A stretch of 64,000 bases of DNA from CAVWSM01 sp963799425 (GTDB lineage: Bacteria > Actinomycetota > Actinomycetes > Jiangellales > Jiangellaceae), in assembly GCA_963799425.1 (NCBI GenBank), contig CAWCXA010000007.1, positions 614,307 to 678,306 of the forward strand. The letters are read 5' to 3'. Positions 25,709 to 35,339 of the stretch are shown here, one piece after another. The translations under genes were made by a program, and so were the position numbers. Under the pieces are notes generated by a model. It was not told the DNA's origin. It ran no database searches and was given only the letters and a program-made list of their open reading frames with translations. Numbering within the stretch: position 1 is the stretch's first letter; the number at the start of each line of letters is the position of its first letter.

Positions 25709-26557
25709 TCAGGCGTCGTCGTGGGCGAGGCTGGTGGACAGCTCGACGGTGGGCGTCGGCCTGGGCGAGGAGGCTCGTTGGCCTTCTGCTCGAAGGTGGC
25801 CACGGCGTCGGCGCCGGCGGCGAAGCGCACCGGCGGCTCGTCGAGGGCGGCGAGCTCGACGAGGGCGTCGGCGAGCTTGGCCGGGTCGCCGCCCTGCTTG
25901 CCGTCCATGCCCTGCCAGGCCTCGATGGTCTGCTGTCGTGCGCTCTGCGTAGTCCTCGATGGAGGGCGCGGCGTACTGCGTGGACTGCGGGGTGAGGAGC
26001 TCGGTGCGGAAGAAGCCAGGCTCGACGAGCATGGTGCGGATGCCGAACGGCGCGACCTCGGGGGCCAGGCCCTCCATGAAGCCCTCGACGCCGAACTTCG
26101 AGGCGGCGTAGGCGGTCAGGAAGTCACCGGCGGCCGCGATGCCGGCCGTGGAGGAGATCGTCATCACCAGGCCGGAGCGCTGGGCGCGCAGCTGCGGCAG
26201 GGCGGCGCGGGTGACGTTGACCGGCCCGAACAGGGTGGTCTCGATCTGGGAGCGGAACGCCTCGGGCGTCATCTCCTCGAAGAACCCGGCCTGGAAGTTG
26301 CCGGCGTTGTTGACCAGCACGTCGAGCCGGCCGAACCGCTCCACGGTGGCGGCGACGGCGGCCCGGCGGCCGCGGGGTCGGTGACGTCGAGGTCGACGGC
26401 CAGCAGGTCGTCGTGCTCACCGAGCGCCTTGGTGACGCGACTCGGCGTTGCGGGCGGTGGCGACCACCGCGTGGCCGGCGGCCAGGGCCGCCCTGGCGAT
26501 GTCGACACCGAGGCCTCGACCGGCGCCGGTGATGAACCAAACCTTCTTCTCGCTCAT
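25709..26557 (-). pseudogene. Second SDR gene with about four frame breaks
   Basis: ATG 26557 begins KKVWFITGAGRGLGVDIARA. Later pieces in shifting frames are RVTKALGEHDDLLAVDLDVT, ERFGRLDVLVNNAGNFQAGF, MTISSTAGIAAAGDFLTAYA with AASKFGVEGFMEG, then GMDGKQGGDPAKLADALVEL with RFAAGADAVATFEQKANE, and finally ELSTSLAHDDA. Breaks fall near 26445, 26350, 25940 and 25770. Together they form a typical SDR of about 280 residues of the kind often controlled by a divergent XRE or TetR regulator; here the XRE gene lies 176 bases away and is itself broken. Confidence 0.8.
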
Positions 26558-26733
26558 GTGGGTGCTCTTCCTTTGGATGGGGCTGGGTGGGATGGGGTTC
26601 TGCCTGTAGGACCACCGCCTCGTCGGCGGTGGCACCCACTACGGAACCAGCCGCATCCGGAGGGTGGGAGACCCTGCGTGAGGGGTACCAACAGGGACCC
26701 CCGGCCCGTCCGAACCGCCCGTAGAGTCGAGGC

Positions 26734-27682
26734 ATGGCAGAGGGGAACGACCACCGCGACGTCCGAGGCGACGTCCGTGCCCAGATCCGCGAGTTCCTCT
26801 CCACCCGCCGGGCACGGATCACCCCTGAGCAGGCCGGGCTGCCGGTGTACGGCGGAGACCGCCGTCGGGTGCCCGGGCTGCGCCGCTCCGAGGTCGCCAG
26901 CCTGGCCGGGATCTCCCCGGAGTACATGACCAAGCTCGAGCGCGGCAATGCCACCGGCGTCTCCGACGAGCGTGATCGACGGCCTCGCCCACGCCCTACA
27001 GCTCGACGAGGCGGAGCGAGCGCACCTGGAGGACCTGCTCCGCACCGCCGGCAGCACCCGCCCGCCGCGCCGCCGCCCCGCCCGTCAGCGAGTCCGCCCC
27101 ACCGTGCAACGCATCCTGGACTCGATGACCCTGGCACCGGCATTCGTGCTCAACGGCCGCCTCGACATCCTCGCCGCCAACGACCTCGGGATCGCGCTGT
27201 ACTCACCGATCTACGCCGACTCCGCCCGACCGGCCAACAACGCCAGGTTCGTCTTCCTCGACCCGCACGCGACCGAGTTCTTCCGCAACTACGACAAGGC
27301 CGCGAACGACACCGTCGCGCTGCTGCGCGCCGAAGCCGGCCGCGACCCCTACGACCGTGACCTCTCAGACCTGATCGGGCAGCTCTCCACCCGCAGCGAG
27401 GAGTTCCGCCGCCGCTGGGCCGCGCACAACGTCCGCATCCACACCAGCGGCGTCAAGCTCCTCCACCACCCCGTCGTCGGCGACCTCGACCTGCCCTTCG
27501 AGTCCTTCCCCCTGCCCGCCGACCCCAGCCAGAGCCTCCTCACCTACACCGCCGAGCCCGGATCCCCCACCCAGGACGCCCTGAACCTGCTCGCCAGCTG
27601 GGCCGCGACCACCGCCAACCTCCACCCACCGCGCTCCCTCAAGGACGCGGAGCACGGGGCACCGTCCCCCAAAGCCGACTGA
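26734..27682 (+). pseudogene. XRE-family regulator with MmyB-like domain, frameshifted
   Basis: The first frame has the helix-turn-helix (REFLSTRRARITPEQAGLPV, then VPGLRRSEVASLAGISPEYM and KLERGNATGVSD). The frame breaks near 26968, and the second frame continues SVIDGLAHALQLDEAERAHL, then APAFVLNGRLDILAANDL and the PAS-like MmyB ligand domain to the end (WAAHNVRIHTSGVKLLHHPV). Restoring the frame gives a regulator of about 315 residues of the MmyB-type, commonly divergent from and repressing an SDR gene, as arranged here. Confidence 0.82.
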
Positions 27683-27775
27683 GAGGCCCCAGGCGCTGGC
27701 TGCGCGCCCAATACGATGCACCAGGGAGGCACGTCCGCTCCCCGGCAAGAAAGTGGGTTCGCACGGGGCCGGCAC

Positions 27776-27791
27776 GCGGCGGTAGGACGCA
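27776..27791 (+). repeat. 16-bp direct repeat, right copy
   Basis: GCGGCGGTAGGACGCA, identical to 24785-24800 and in the same orientation. The surrounding gap, 27683-27959, shows no gene. Confidence 0.5.
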
Positions 27792-27959
27792 TCTTCAAGA
27801 CCACGCGAACGACGCCCCGTTAGACGCCCGGTTCGCCGAAGACTCGGGCGGGCGGTGTGCGCGGCGTATCCGTGGGTTGACATGGCGCCGGCGTCGGTCT
27901 TGGTATGTGCTGAGAGTGCCGAAGATTGCCTGTGTACTTTCGCGCGACAGGAGGCGTCC

Positions 27960-28406
27960 ATGACAATGGCGGCGTCAAGCAACGATCACAACTACGCCCG
28001 AGCCTTGGACACTGCCGAACAGTTGCTCGGCTTCCGTCTTGAGACCTTCCTCGAGGCTGCAGGCGGTGAGCCAGCGAACGCGGCGGACTTCAAGCGAATC
28101 GCCACCCTCCACGCGTTCGGAGACTCATGGCCGCGAACCGACCTGCTGGACACGCGGTCCCGGGCGCTCGTTTCAGTGGCGGCGACTGCCGCGCTCGGGA
28201 TCCATGAGCCGCTACGTGGGCAGCTACGGATTGCTCTGAACAGCGGGGTGACGCCGGAGCAGATCGTGGAGGCATTTATCCACCTTGCGGTGTACGCGGG
28301 CGTTGCCAGGGCCTTCGACAGTTATGCGATTGCTGCCCAAGTGTTCGCCGAGCGTGCTGACATCGGTGGTGCGGACGGAACGACAGCACAGCAGGGCACG
28401 TCTTAG
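27960..28406 (+). CDS. Carboxymuconolactone decarboxylase family protein
   Basis: A 148-residue protein from ATG 27960, which has AGGAGG six bases upstream. The family core is LLDTRSRALVSVAATAALGI, LRGQLRIALNSGVTPEQIVE and AFIHLAVYAGVARAFDSYAI. The CxxC of peroxidatic AhpD relatives is absent, so it belongs with the decarboxylase-like, non-redox members; the reaction is unknown. It may once have belonged with the nearby SDR genes. Confidence 0.87.
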   Translation: MTMAASSNDHNYARALDTAEQLLGFRLETFLEAAGGEPANAADFKRIATLHAFGDSWPRTDLLDTRSRALVSVAATAALGIHEPLRGQLRIALNSGVTPEQIVEAFIHLAVYAGVARAFDSYAIAAQVFAERADIGGADGTTAQQGTS

Positions 28407-28474
28407 TGGGCGGAAGGACACGCTTGCGGTGAGCGTGGCCGCCTCAGCGGTCACGCTGTCGCGGCAATTGCGGA

Positions 28475-28490
28475 CGTTCCCGCGGGAACG
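28475..28490. terminator. Perfect 16-bp palindrome between convergent genes
   Basis: CGTTCCCGCGGGAACG, identical to 594-609. It lies in the 99-base gap between the ends of the carboxymuconolactone decarboxylase-like gene (plus) and hepT (minus), which supports a terminator role. Confidence 0.5.
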
Positions 28491-28505
28491 CCGGGTGTGA
28501 TGTGC

Positions 28506-28841
28506 TCAATCGTTGGAGCTGATCTGAAGGAGTCGGTTCACGGCAGCGGCGAGCTCGGGGAGGTCGTGGTCGACGGTGCCTCGCACGATCGCGTGCGAGG
28601 TGTCGAAGTAGCGGTGCGCCAGATGGTCGCGCATCCGCGCGACCTCGATCCAGGGGATGCCGGGTTCATGGGCGAGCAATGTGGGAGGCAGGTCCTTAAC
28701 CGCCTCGCCGATCTCGATCAGCCGAACACGGACGGCGTCGAATACCAGCCCGTCGGACAGATCGCCGCGCTCCAGGTGAGCGGCGATCGCGGCTATCGCG
28801 GCCTGGATGTCGTTGAGTCGTTGCCGATGGCGGCGGCTCAA
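28506..28841 (-). CDS. hepT: HepT-like ribonuclease toxin (DUF86)
   Basis: A 111-residue all-helical HEPN protein, the toxin of a MntA-HepT pair. The defining motif R-x4-H-x-Y is present as RDHLAHRY (Arg71, His76, Tyr78). The Arg and His form the RNase site in HEPN proteins, and the Tyr is the residue AMPylated by MntA in characterised systems. Other family marks are RLIEIGEAVKDLPP and IPWIEVARM. The start ATG overlaps the stop of the upstream antitoxin gene by four bases, so production is coupled to the antitoxin. Confidence 0.92.
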   Translation of the reverse strand: MSRRHRQRLNDIQAAIAAIAAHLERGDLSDGLVFDAVRVRLIEIGEAVKDLPPTLLAHEPGIPWIEVARMRDHLAHRYFDTSHAIVRGTVDHDLPELAAAVNRLLQISSND

Positions 28842-29362
28842 AGCGGCACGGCCTCGGCCAACGCATCGGTCGCGACACCCGCCTTGAGGTCATCGGCGGG
28901 CACCACGTCGACCTTGGCATCGAGCATCGTGCTCAGCTCCCGCTGTAACCGACCCAACCGAAACAGACCGGTACCAGGGGCAAGGTCGACGAGCAGGTCG
29001 ACGTCGCTGGTGTCCGTGTCGTCACCGCGGGCGACGCTGCCAAACACGCGCACATTGGCAGCACCGTGCCGAGCCGCCGTCCGCACAATCTCCGCCCGAT
29101 GTGCACGGACCCGCAGCCCCACCGGTCCGGACAGTCGCCGGAGCGGCGACATCTTGCGTTGCACCCGAAGGTCCAGCCGCAGTCCGGCGGCCTCGACCAG
29201 CCGGGTCAGCACCGGCACCGACGGTTGACGCGCGCCAGACTCGTAGGCACTGACGACGCTCTGCGTGACCCCGGCCCGCCGACCCAACTCTGCCTGCGAC
29301 AGCCCAGCCCGGCGACGCGCCTCACGAATCAAGGCACCAGCCGACGGAGTGTTCACGGACAT
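28838..29362 (-). CDS. mntA: MntA-type nucleotidyltransferase antitoxin with fused XRE helix-turn-helix
   Basis: A 174-residue two-domain protein. Residues about 8-62 are an XRE helix-turn-helix (LIREARRRAGLSQAELGRRA, then GVTQSVVSAYESGARQPSVP). Residues about 88-174 are a minimal nucleotidyltransferase with GSVARGDDTDTSDVDLLVDL, holding the GSxARG loop and two metal-binding Asp (120, 122). In known pairs MntA inactivates HepT by AMPylating its Tyr; the added helix-turn-helix suggests it also represses its own operon. ATG 29362 has a GAGG only two bases away; GTG 29356 is better spaced and may be the true start. Confidence 0.9.
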   Translation of the reverse strand: MSVNTPSAGALIREARRRAGLSQAELGRRAGVTQSVVSAYESGARQPSVPVLTRLVEAAGLRLDLRVQRKMSPLRRLSGPVGLRVRAHRAEIVRTAARHGAANVRVFGSVARGDDTDTSDVDLLVDLAPGTGLFRLGRLQRELSTMLDAKVDVVPADDLKAGVATDALAEAVPL

Positions 29363-29482
29363 GTCCTCACCATAGCGGATCGTCGATGTCGCTACCTTGA
29401 TCCGCACGTCCTCAATTCGGCAGCAGCGAGTGGATCCGACCGCCGGCAGACGGGTCACCATTCACGAGGCGCATCCACCGTT

Positions 29483-31936
29483 CTAGCTGCGGATGCGCAC
29501 CATCTCCGGATCGTAGAGCGGGCGCAGCGATGCGACGGCAGGGTACGACCGTCCGGCGATGTCGACCTGCCAGTCGCCACTGCCTACGTACGCGGACGTC
29601 ACGGGCTCGCTCGCCTCGACCATGACCAGACCGACCGCACCACCGAGGGTGTGACCGTACGAGGCCGCGCGTACATAGCCGACGGGTTTGCCGTCGCGGA
29701 ACACCGGTTCGGCATGGAACATCATCGGCTCGGGGTCCTGCACCAGGATCTGTACGAGCCGCCGGGTCAGCGGGCCTTGCGCCTTCCTGGCCAGCACCGC
29801 CTCGCGCCCGATGAAGTCAGGCTTCGCGAGATCCACGGCGAAGCCGAGGCCGGCCTCGAGCACCGAGTCAGTGTTGTCGATGTCATGCCCGTAGTCGCGG
29901 TAACCCTTCTCCATCCGCAGGCTGCTGAGCGCCTTCAGCCCGGCATGCCGCATCCCGGCGGGCCGACCTGCCTCCATGACTCGGTCGTACACCTGCGTCG
30001 CCTGTTCGGCCGGGATGTAGAGCTCATAGCCGAGCTCCCCCAGGTAAGTGATGCGAACGCACAGGGCGCGAGCAAACCCGATGTCGATCTCCCTCGCCGT
30101 ACGGAACGGGAATGCGTCGTTGGACAGGTCAGTGCTCGTTACCGCTTGCAAGACCTCACGCGACCGCGGGCCCTGCACGTTGAGCTGTGCGAAGCCACCG
30201 GTCACATCCGTCACGAATGCGTGCGCGTCGCCGAGATGCCGGCGCATCCACGTCTCAACGTGCCGGTGGGCCGTGTCGGAGGCGACGACCCAGAACCGAT
30301 CGTCGTCGAGCTTCGTGACGGTGAGGTCGGCCTCCAACGTGCCGCCCTCGTTGAGCCATTGCGTGTACGTGATCACACCGGGGTCGCCGTCGACACTGTT
30401 GGCGGACAACCGGTCCAGGAACCGCCCCGCGTCGCTCCCCTGCACCAGGAACTTCGACATGAAGGACATGTCCATGCAGATCGCGCCCTCGCGGGCGGCC
30501 CGGTGCTCGGCTGCCCAGTAGGGGAACCAGTTCTGCCGTCCCCACGACAACCGCTCGACCACCGGTTCGACGCCCTCCGGCGCGTACCAGTCTGGCGATT
30601 CCCACCCGCTCACGTCGCGGAAGAACGCCCCAGCTCCCGCGAGCCGGTCGTGCCACGCGGACTTCTTCGCACCGCGCGCCGTCTTCATCGACTTCGTCGG
30701 GTAGTGGCACTGGTAGACCTGCCCGAGCGACTCGACCGTGCGCGTGGCGAGGTATTCGGGGTTGGCCTGGTAAGCATGCAGCCGGTCGATGTTGAGTCCG
30801 GTGACGTCGATGTCGGGGCGGCCGTTGACAATCCAGTGCGCCAGGGCACGCCCAAGTCCACCGCCGGTCAGGATGCCGATCGAGTTGAGCCCCGCGGCGA
30901 CGAAGTAGTTCTTCACCTCGGGAGCTTCACCCACGACCGGCTGAAGGTCGGGCGTGAAGCTCTCCGGGCCGCAGAAGAACTTCCGCACGCCCGTCTCGAG
31001 CGAGATTGGCACTCGGTTCATCGCCTTCTCGAGGTACGGCGCCATGCGGTCCCAGTCCGGCGGGAGCTCGCCGAACGAGAAGTCCTCGGGAACCCCGCCG
31101 ACCTGCCATGGCGCGCAGACCTCCTCGAAGAGCCCGACCATGAGGCCGCCGCCCTCCTCGCGGAAATAGCCGTACGACGCGGGGTCCTCCAGCACCGGCC
31201 ATGCCTTTGACATCTCCGCGATGGGCTCGGTGATCAGGTAGTAGTGCTCGGCCGCCTGCAACGGGATGCTCACCCCGGACTTGGCTCCGAGCTGCCGAGC
31301 CCACATGCCGGCGCAATTGACGACGTACTCGGCCTCGATGTCGCCGTACGGCGTGCGTACGCCCTGGACCGCACCGTTCTTGATGAGGACGTCGCTCACC
31401 GGCACGCCCTCGAGGACAGTGGCACCGGCGAGTCGAGCGCCCTTAGCAAGCGCCATCGTGGCGTCGACCGGGTTGGCGCGGCCGTCGTCCTCGACATAGA
31501 AACCGGCGAGGATGTCATCCGTACGCGCAAGCGGGAACAGCTCGGCGACCTCGCGCGCGGAGATCTCGTGCACGTCGACCCCGCAGTACCTGTTGAACGC
31601 CGAGACCCGGCGGTACTCCTCGAGCCGGTCCGCGTCGGTGGCGATCTCGATGAACCCGACCGGCATGAACCCGGTCGCCTGCCCGGTCTCTGCCTCCAGC
31701 CGGGCGTACAGATCGCGGGTGTACTTGCGGAACTCCGTGGACGTCTCCGAGGTCGAGCCGAAGGTGACCACGAGCCCCGCCGCGTGCCATGTCGTGCCTG
31801 AGGTCAGCCGATCTCGCTCCAGCAGCACCACGTCGCGCCAGCCCAAGTGAGCCAGGTGGTAGGCCACCGAGGCGCCGATGACACCGCCCCCGATCACGAC
31901 CACCCGGGCGCGCTGCGGAACAACCTTCTCGACCAT
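29483..31936 (-). CDS. FAD-dependent oxidoreductase/GcvT fusion (dimethylglycine or sarcosine dehydrogenase-like)
   Basis: An 817-residue flavoprotein. The N-terminal DAO domain (about 1-370) opens with VVVIGGGVIGASVAYHLAHL, and SGTTWHAAGLV supplies the histidine used for covalent FAD in the dimethylglycine/sarcosine dehydrogenase group. A middle FAO_M segment (GWESPDWYAPEG) follows, then a GCV_T folate-binding domain (about 430-700: VQGSDAGRFLDRLSAN, RITYLGELGYELYIPAE, MEKGYRDYGHDID) and a GCV_T_C barrel. Such enzymes demethylate N-methylglycines and pass the one-carbon unit to tetrahydrofolate. The substrate cannot be fixed from sequence alone. It stands by itself, divergent from the nuclease gene. 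Confidence 0.9.
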   Translation of the reverse strand: MVEKVVPQRARVVVIGGGVIGASVAYHLAHLGWRDVVLLERDRLTSGTTWHAAGLVVTFGSTSETSTEFRKYTRDLYARLEAETGQATGFMPVGFIEIATDADRLEEYRRVSAFNRYCGVDVHEISAREVAELFPLARTDDILAGFYVEDDGRANPVDATMALAKGARLAGATVLEGVPVSDVLIKNGAVQGVRTPYGDIEAEYVVNCAGMWARQLGAKSGVSIPLQAAEHYYLITEPIAEMSKAWPVLEDPASYGYFREEGGGLMVGLFEEVCAPWQVGGVPEDFSFGELPPDWDRMAPYLEKAMNRVPISLETGVRKFFCGPESFTPDLQPVVGEAPEVKNYFVAAGLNSIGILTGGGLGRALAHWIVNGRPDIDVTGLNIDRLHAYQANPEYLATRTVESLGQVYQCHYPTKSMKTARGAKKSAWHDRLAGAGAFFRDVSGWESPDWYAPEGVEPVVERLSWGRQNWFPYWAAEHRAAREGAICMDMSFMSKFLVQGSDAGRFLDRLSANSVDGDPGVITYTQWLNEGGTLEADLTVTKLDDDRFWVVASDTAHRHVETWMRRHLGDAHAFVTDVTGGFAQLNVQGPRSREVLQAVTSTDLSNDAFPFRTAREIDIGFARALCVRITYLGELGYELYIPAEQATQVYDRVMEAGRPAGMRHAGLKALSSLRMEKGYRDYGHDIDNTDSVLEAGLGFAVDLAKPDFIGREAVLARKAQGPLTRRLVQILVQDPEPMMFHAEPVFRDGKPVGYVRAASYGHTLGGAVGLVMVEASEPVTSAYVGSGDWQVDIAGRSYPAVASLRPLYDPEMVRIRS

Positions 31937-32047
31937 GGGCGGAGCCTACGTGGCCAGTCGGTCTCTCGAATTCGCCGGCTGGACCTACCTGGTTCATGAT
32001 CGCTGGGGTACGTTGCGGCCGATGCGCTGTGACCCCGGAGGCTTGTG

Positions 32048-34775
32048 ATGCGTACGCACCATCCGCTCGTCCCGTTCCTCGCCGCTGCCGCACTCATCGC
32101 CGGCGCCACCACGGCGATGACTCTTCCGGCCTCGGGCCAAGTGGCGGCGCCCCAGGCTGAGCGAGATCCACTACGACAACACGGGCACCGACTCCGGTGA
32201 GGCGATCGAGGTCGAGGCACCCGCTGGGTTCGATCTCACCGGCTGGCAGATCGTGCTCTACAACGGGGCCAACGGCGCGGCCTATGACACCAAGGTTCTT
32301 GGCTGCGCGGCTCCGGCGAGCGGACTCCTGGTTCAGAGCTACCCGAGCAACGGCATCCAGAACGGTGACCCCGACGGCGTTGCGCTTGTCCGCCCCGACG
32401 GCTCGGTCGCCGAGTTTCTGTCGTACGAAGGCACGCTCACCGCGGTCGGCGGTCCGGCCAACGGCATGACCAGCAGCGACATCGGCGTGCGTGAAGCGGG
32501 CACTGAGGCGCCAGGAATGTCGCTGCAGCGGATCGACGGCGTGTGGACGGCCCCACAGCCGCAGACGTTCGGCAGCGGTTGCCCCGTGCCCGACGTGCCG
32601 CAGGACGTCGTGATCTCGGATGTACAGGGGCCCGGCGCGACCAGCCCCCTCGTGGGAGACCTCGTCCGCTTCGAGGGCGTCGTCACCGCAGACCACCGGA
32701 CGGGCGGGTTCGACGGGCTGTACGTGCAGACTGAAGGCTCCGGCGGGGCCACGCAGGCCGGCCCATCTGACGGCATCTTCGTCTTCCTCACCGGCAATCC
32801 GGCCAACCACCCGGACGTGGCCATCGGCGACAAGGTGCGCGTGACTGGCGTGGTCAGCGAGTTCGGCGGCGTGACCGAGGTCAGCATCGACGCGCGAGCC
32901 GACGTGGAGGTGCTCGGGCCGGGCACGCTGCCCGAGGCGGCCCCGCTCGCGCTGCCCTTGGACAACGCCGGCCGCGAGGCGCTCGAGGGGATGCTCGTCG
33001 CGCCGGTGGGCCCGTTCACCGTCACCGAGGTCTTCAACCTCGGCTCGTTCGGCGAGCTCATGCTCCACGCGGGCGACCACCCGGCGCTGACCCCGACCGA
33101 GGTCGCGGAGCCCGGCGACCCGGCTCGTGCGGTCGTGGCCGACAACGCGTTGCGGCGCATCCTGCTCGACGACGGCGTGACCGCCAACCTGTTCAACAAC
33201 GACATCGAGCCGCCCTACCTCGGCGACGAGCCCGTACGCGTCGGCGACAGCGTCACGCAGTGGGCGCCGACCGTGCTGCACTTCGGTTTCAACGCGTGGC
33301 GACTCGAGCCGACCGTCCCGGTGACGGCAGAGACGGCGGCCGCTGACCGCACGCAGTTCGATGGTGAGGACCGTCCCGCAGCACCGAAGGTGGCGGGGGA
33401 CATCAAGGTCGCCGGCTTCAACGTGCTCAACTACTTCACGACGCTGACGTCGGAGAACCCCAACGCGCGAGGGGCGGACACTGCGGCTGAGTTCGACGTC
33501 CAGGAGTCGAAGATCGTTGCGGCGATCAACAGCCTCGACGCCGATGTCGTATCGATGTCCGAGATCGAGAACTCCGCGCGGCTGGGCGAGCCGGCCGACG
33601 AGGCGCTCGGCGCGCTCGTCGCCGCGCTGAACGCCGAAGCGGGCGCCGGCACGTGGGACTACGTGCGCTCCCCGGCCAACCTGCCACCGACCGCACTGCA
33701 GGACTTCATCAGCAACGCGCTCATCTACAAGCCCGCGGCCGTTACGCCACACGGCCTGGCTGTGGCGCTCGGCGACCAGAGCGACCCGGGCGAGGCCTTC
33801 GCCGAGGCGCGCGAGCCGATCGCCCAGACGTTCGTGCCGGTGGCGGGCGGCACTCCGTACACGGTCATCGCCAACCACTTCAAGTCCAAGGGCTCCGCGG
33901 CCAGCCTGCCTGGCGACCAGGACAGCGGTGACGGCCAGGGTGCCTCAAACGCGACTCGCGTGGTGCAGGCGCAGGCACTCCGCGACTTCGCCGGCGCGTT
34001 GGCCACGTCGACCGGTGTGTCGGACGTGCTGCTCGTCGGCGACTTCAACGCCTACCGCAACGAGGACCCGATCGACGTGCTGCGCGCCGCTGGGTACGTC
34101 GACCTCAACGCGTCCGACAAGCTGGAGACGGGCAAGCACTCGTACGTCTTCTCCGGCGAGTCCGGATCGCTCGACCACATATTCGCCACGCCTTCCGCGT
34201 ACGAGCGCGCTGTCGACCTCGACCTCTGGCTCGTCAACGCCGTCGAGTCGCGGGCGTTCGAGTACACCGCGGGCGATCAGGGCCTGGTCGACCCCGCCAG
34301 TCCGTACCGCTCCAGCGACCACAACCCGGAGGTCCTCGGCCTAGCCGACGGCTGCGACCGTACGGTCACCGGCCGACGCGTCGGGCCGCTCACCGAGTCG
34401 ACCGGCGTGCTCTGCCTGATCGACGCGGCGGTGGTCGGGCCGGTGCGGGTGTCCGGCAGCGCCTCCCTGGTCGTGGTGGACAGCTCGGTCGTGGGGTCGG
34501 TGACGACTACCGGCGCCGGGCACGTCCTGCTCGACGGCGGCCGGGTGACCGGTCCGCTGCGGGTGAGCGCAACCGCTGGTGTCGTACGGCTGACCAACGT
34601 GACTGTGACCGGGCCGGTGTCGATTACCGGCTCGACAAGCAGCGCGGCGGCGGTCGTCTCGAGCAACACGGTCGTTGGGTCACTGGCTTGCTCGGGCAAT
34701 GCGGTCACGCCGAGCAACGAGGGCGTGCCCAACGCGGTGATCGGCCCGCGTACGGGCCAGTGCGCGGCGCTCTGA
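32048..34775 (+). CDS. Secreted endonuclease/exonuclease/phosphatase-fold nuclease (ExeM/NucH type), frame break near the N-terminus
   Basis: ATG 32048 encodes a signal peptide (HHPLVPFLAAAALIAGATTA), but the frame breaks near 32158. Dropping one G from CAGGCTGAG joins it to LSEIHYDNTGTDSGEAIEVE, a lamin-tail domain. An OB-fold (VVISDVQGPGATSPLVGDLV) and the EEP nuclease domain follow (KVAGFNVLNYFT, VVSMSEIEN, TVIANHFKSKG, LVGDFNAY, YRSSDHNPE), with metal- and phosphate-binding residues intact. The last 140 residues are short Val/Ser/Thr/Gly repeats like a beta-helix, possibly for surface attachment. The role is likely extracellular DNA degradation for phosphate or nitrogen. The break may be a sequence error. 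Confidence 0.85.
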
Positions 34776-34797
34776 CCCGGGCCACCGCCAGGATTGT

Positions 34798-34835
34798 CCC
34801 CGCACCACTAGGCCTGTAAGCCTGGTGGTGCGGGG
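34798..34835 (+). terminator. Hairpin terminator after the nuclease gene
   Basis: CCCCGCACCACTAGGC (34798-34813) pairs with GCCTGGTGGTGCGGGG (34820-34835) with one mismatch and a 6-base loop, 23 bases after the stop codon. Confidence 0.85.
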
Positions 34836-34898
34836 AGAAACCTGCTGAACGTGGTCATTCCGGGATCGGGGGGATAGCCCCAGGGTCAACTCGGGGGA

Positions 34899-35339
34899 AT
34901 GCCCCGATGTATCAACCCCGACTCCAGGAGCATCGTCAGGTATGTGCTTGTCGCCCTGACTGCGCTCGACGTCCTACTCGCATCCGGCATCGCGCTGGCG
35001 GGTCTGATCGTCATGGTTGCCGTGGTGCCACTCCTGATGCCGCCGACGACCGGGATGGGGGGGCGCACATCGGCCCTGCTGGCCTCGATCGGGTTGGCAC
35101 TGGCCACCGCGTTGGCGATGCTCCGGCTCATCGTGGCCGCGATTGCCTGGCCCGTGACCGGGTCGCCGTTCGTGGGAATGTCGCTCGTGACACTGCCGGT
35201 CCTGGTCCTGCCTACGTTGTGGGCCTGGCACACGATTGGCCCAAGGCTCCGCGAGCTGGCCGAGCTTGGCGGGTCGCTCCGTGAGGTGCGCCGGTCAATG
35301 CCAGCCGCGGGGATCGAGCCCGCCAGGGATCTCGGCTGA
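34899..35339 (+). CDS. Hypothetical small membrane protein
   Basis: A 146-residue frame with three to four hydrophobic segments: YVLVALTALDVLLASGIALA, GLIVMVAVVPLLM, LLASIGLALATALAMLRLIV and MSLVTLPVLVLPTLWAW, then a charged tail (RLRELAELGGSLREVRR). The helix pattern and codon bias support a real gene, but no family is recognised. The true start could be the GTG a few codons inside. Its last 45 bases overlap the end of the convergent hydrolase gene. Confidence 0.55.
   Translation: MPRCINPDSRSIVRYVLVALTALDVLLASGIALAGLIVMVAVVPLLMPPTTGMGGRTSALLASIGLALATALAMLRLIVAAIAWPVTGSPFVGMSLVTLPVLVLPTLWAWHTIGPRLRELAELGGSLREVRRSMPAAGIEPARDLG

Noticed and set aside
29066..31210. 714-residue open frame on the plus strand
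   Set aside because: Exactly antisense to the FAD/GcvT dehydrogenase; Arg/His-rich with no motif.
32094..33878. 594-residue open frame on the minus strand
   Set aside because: Shadow of the extracellular nuclease gene.
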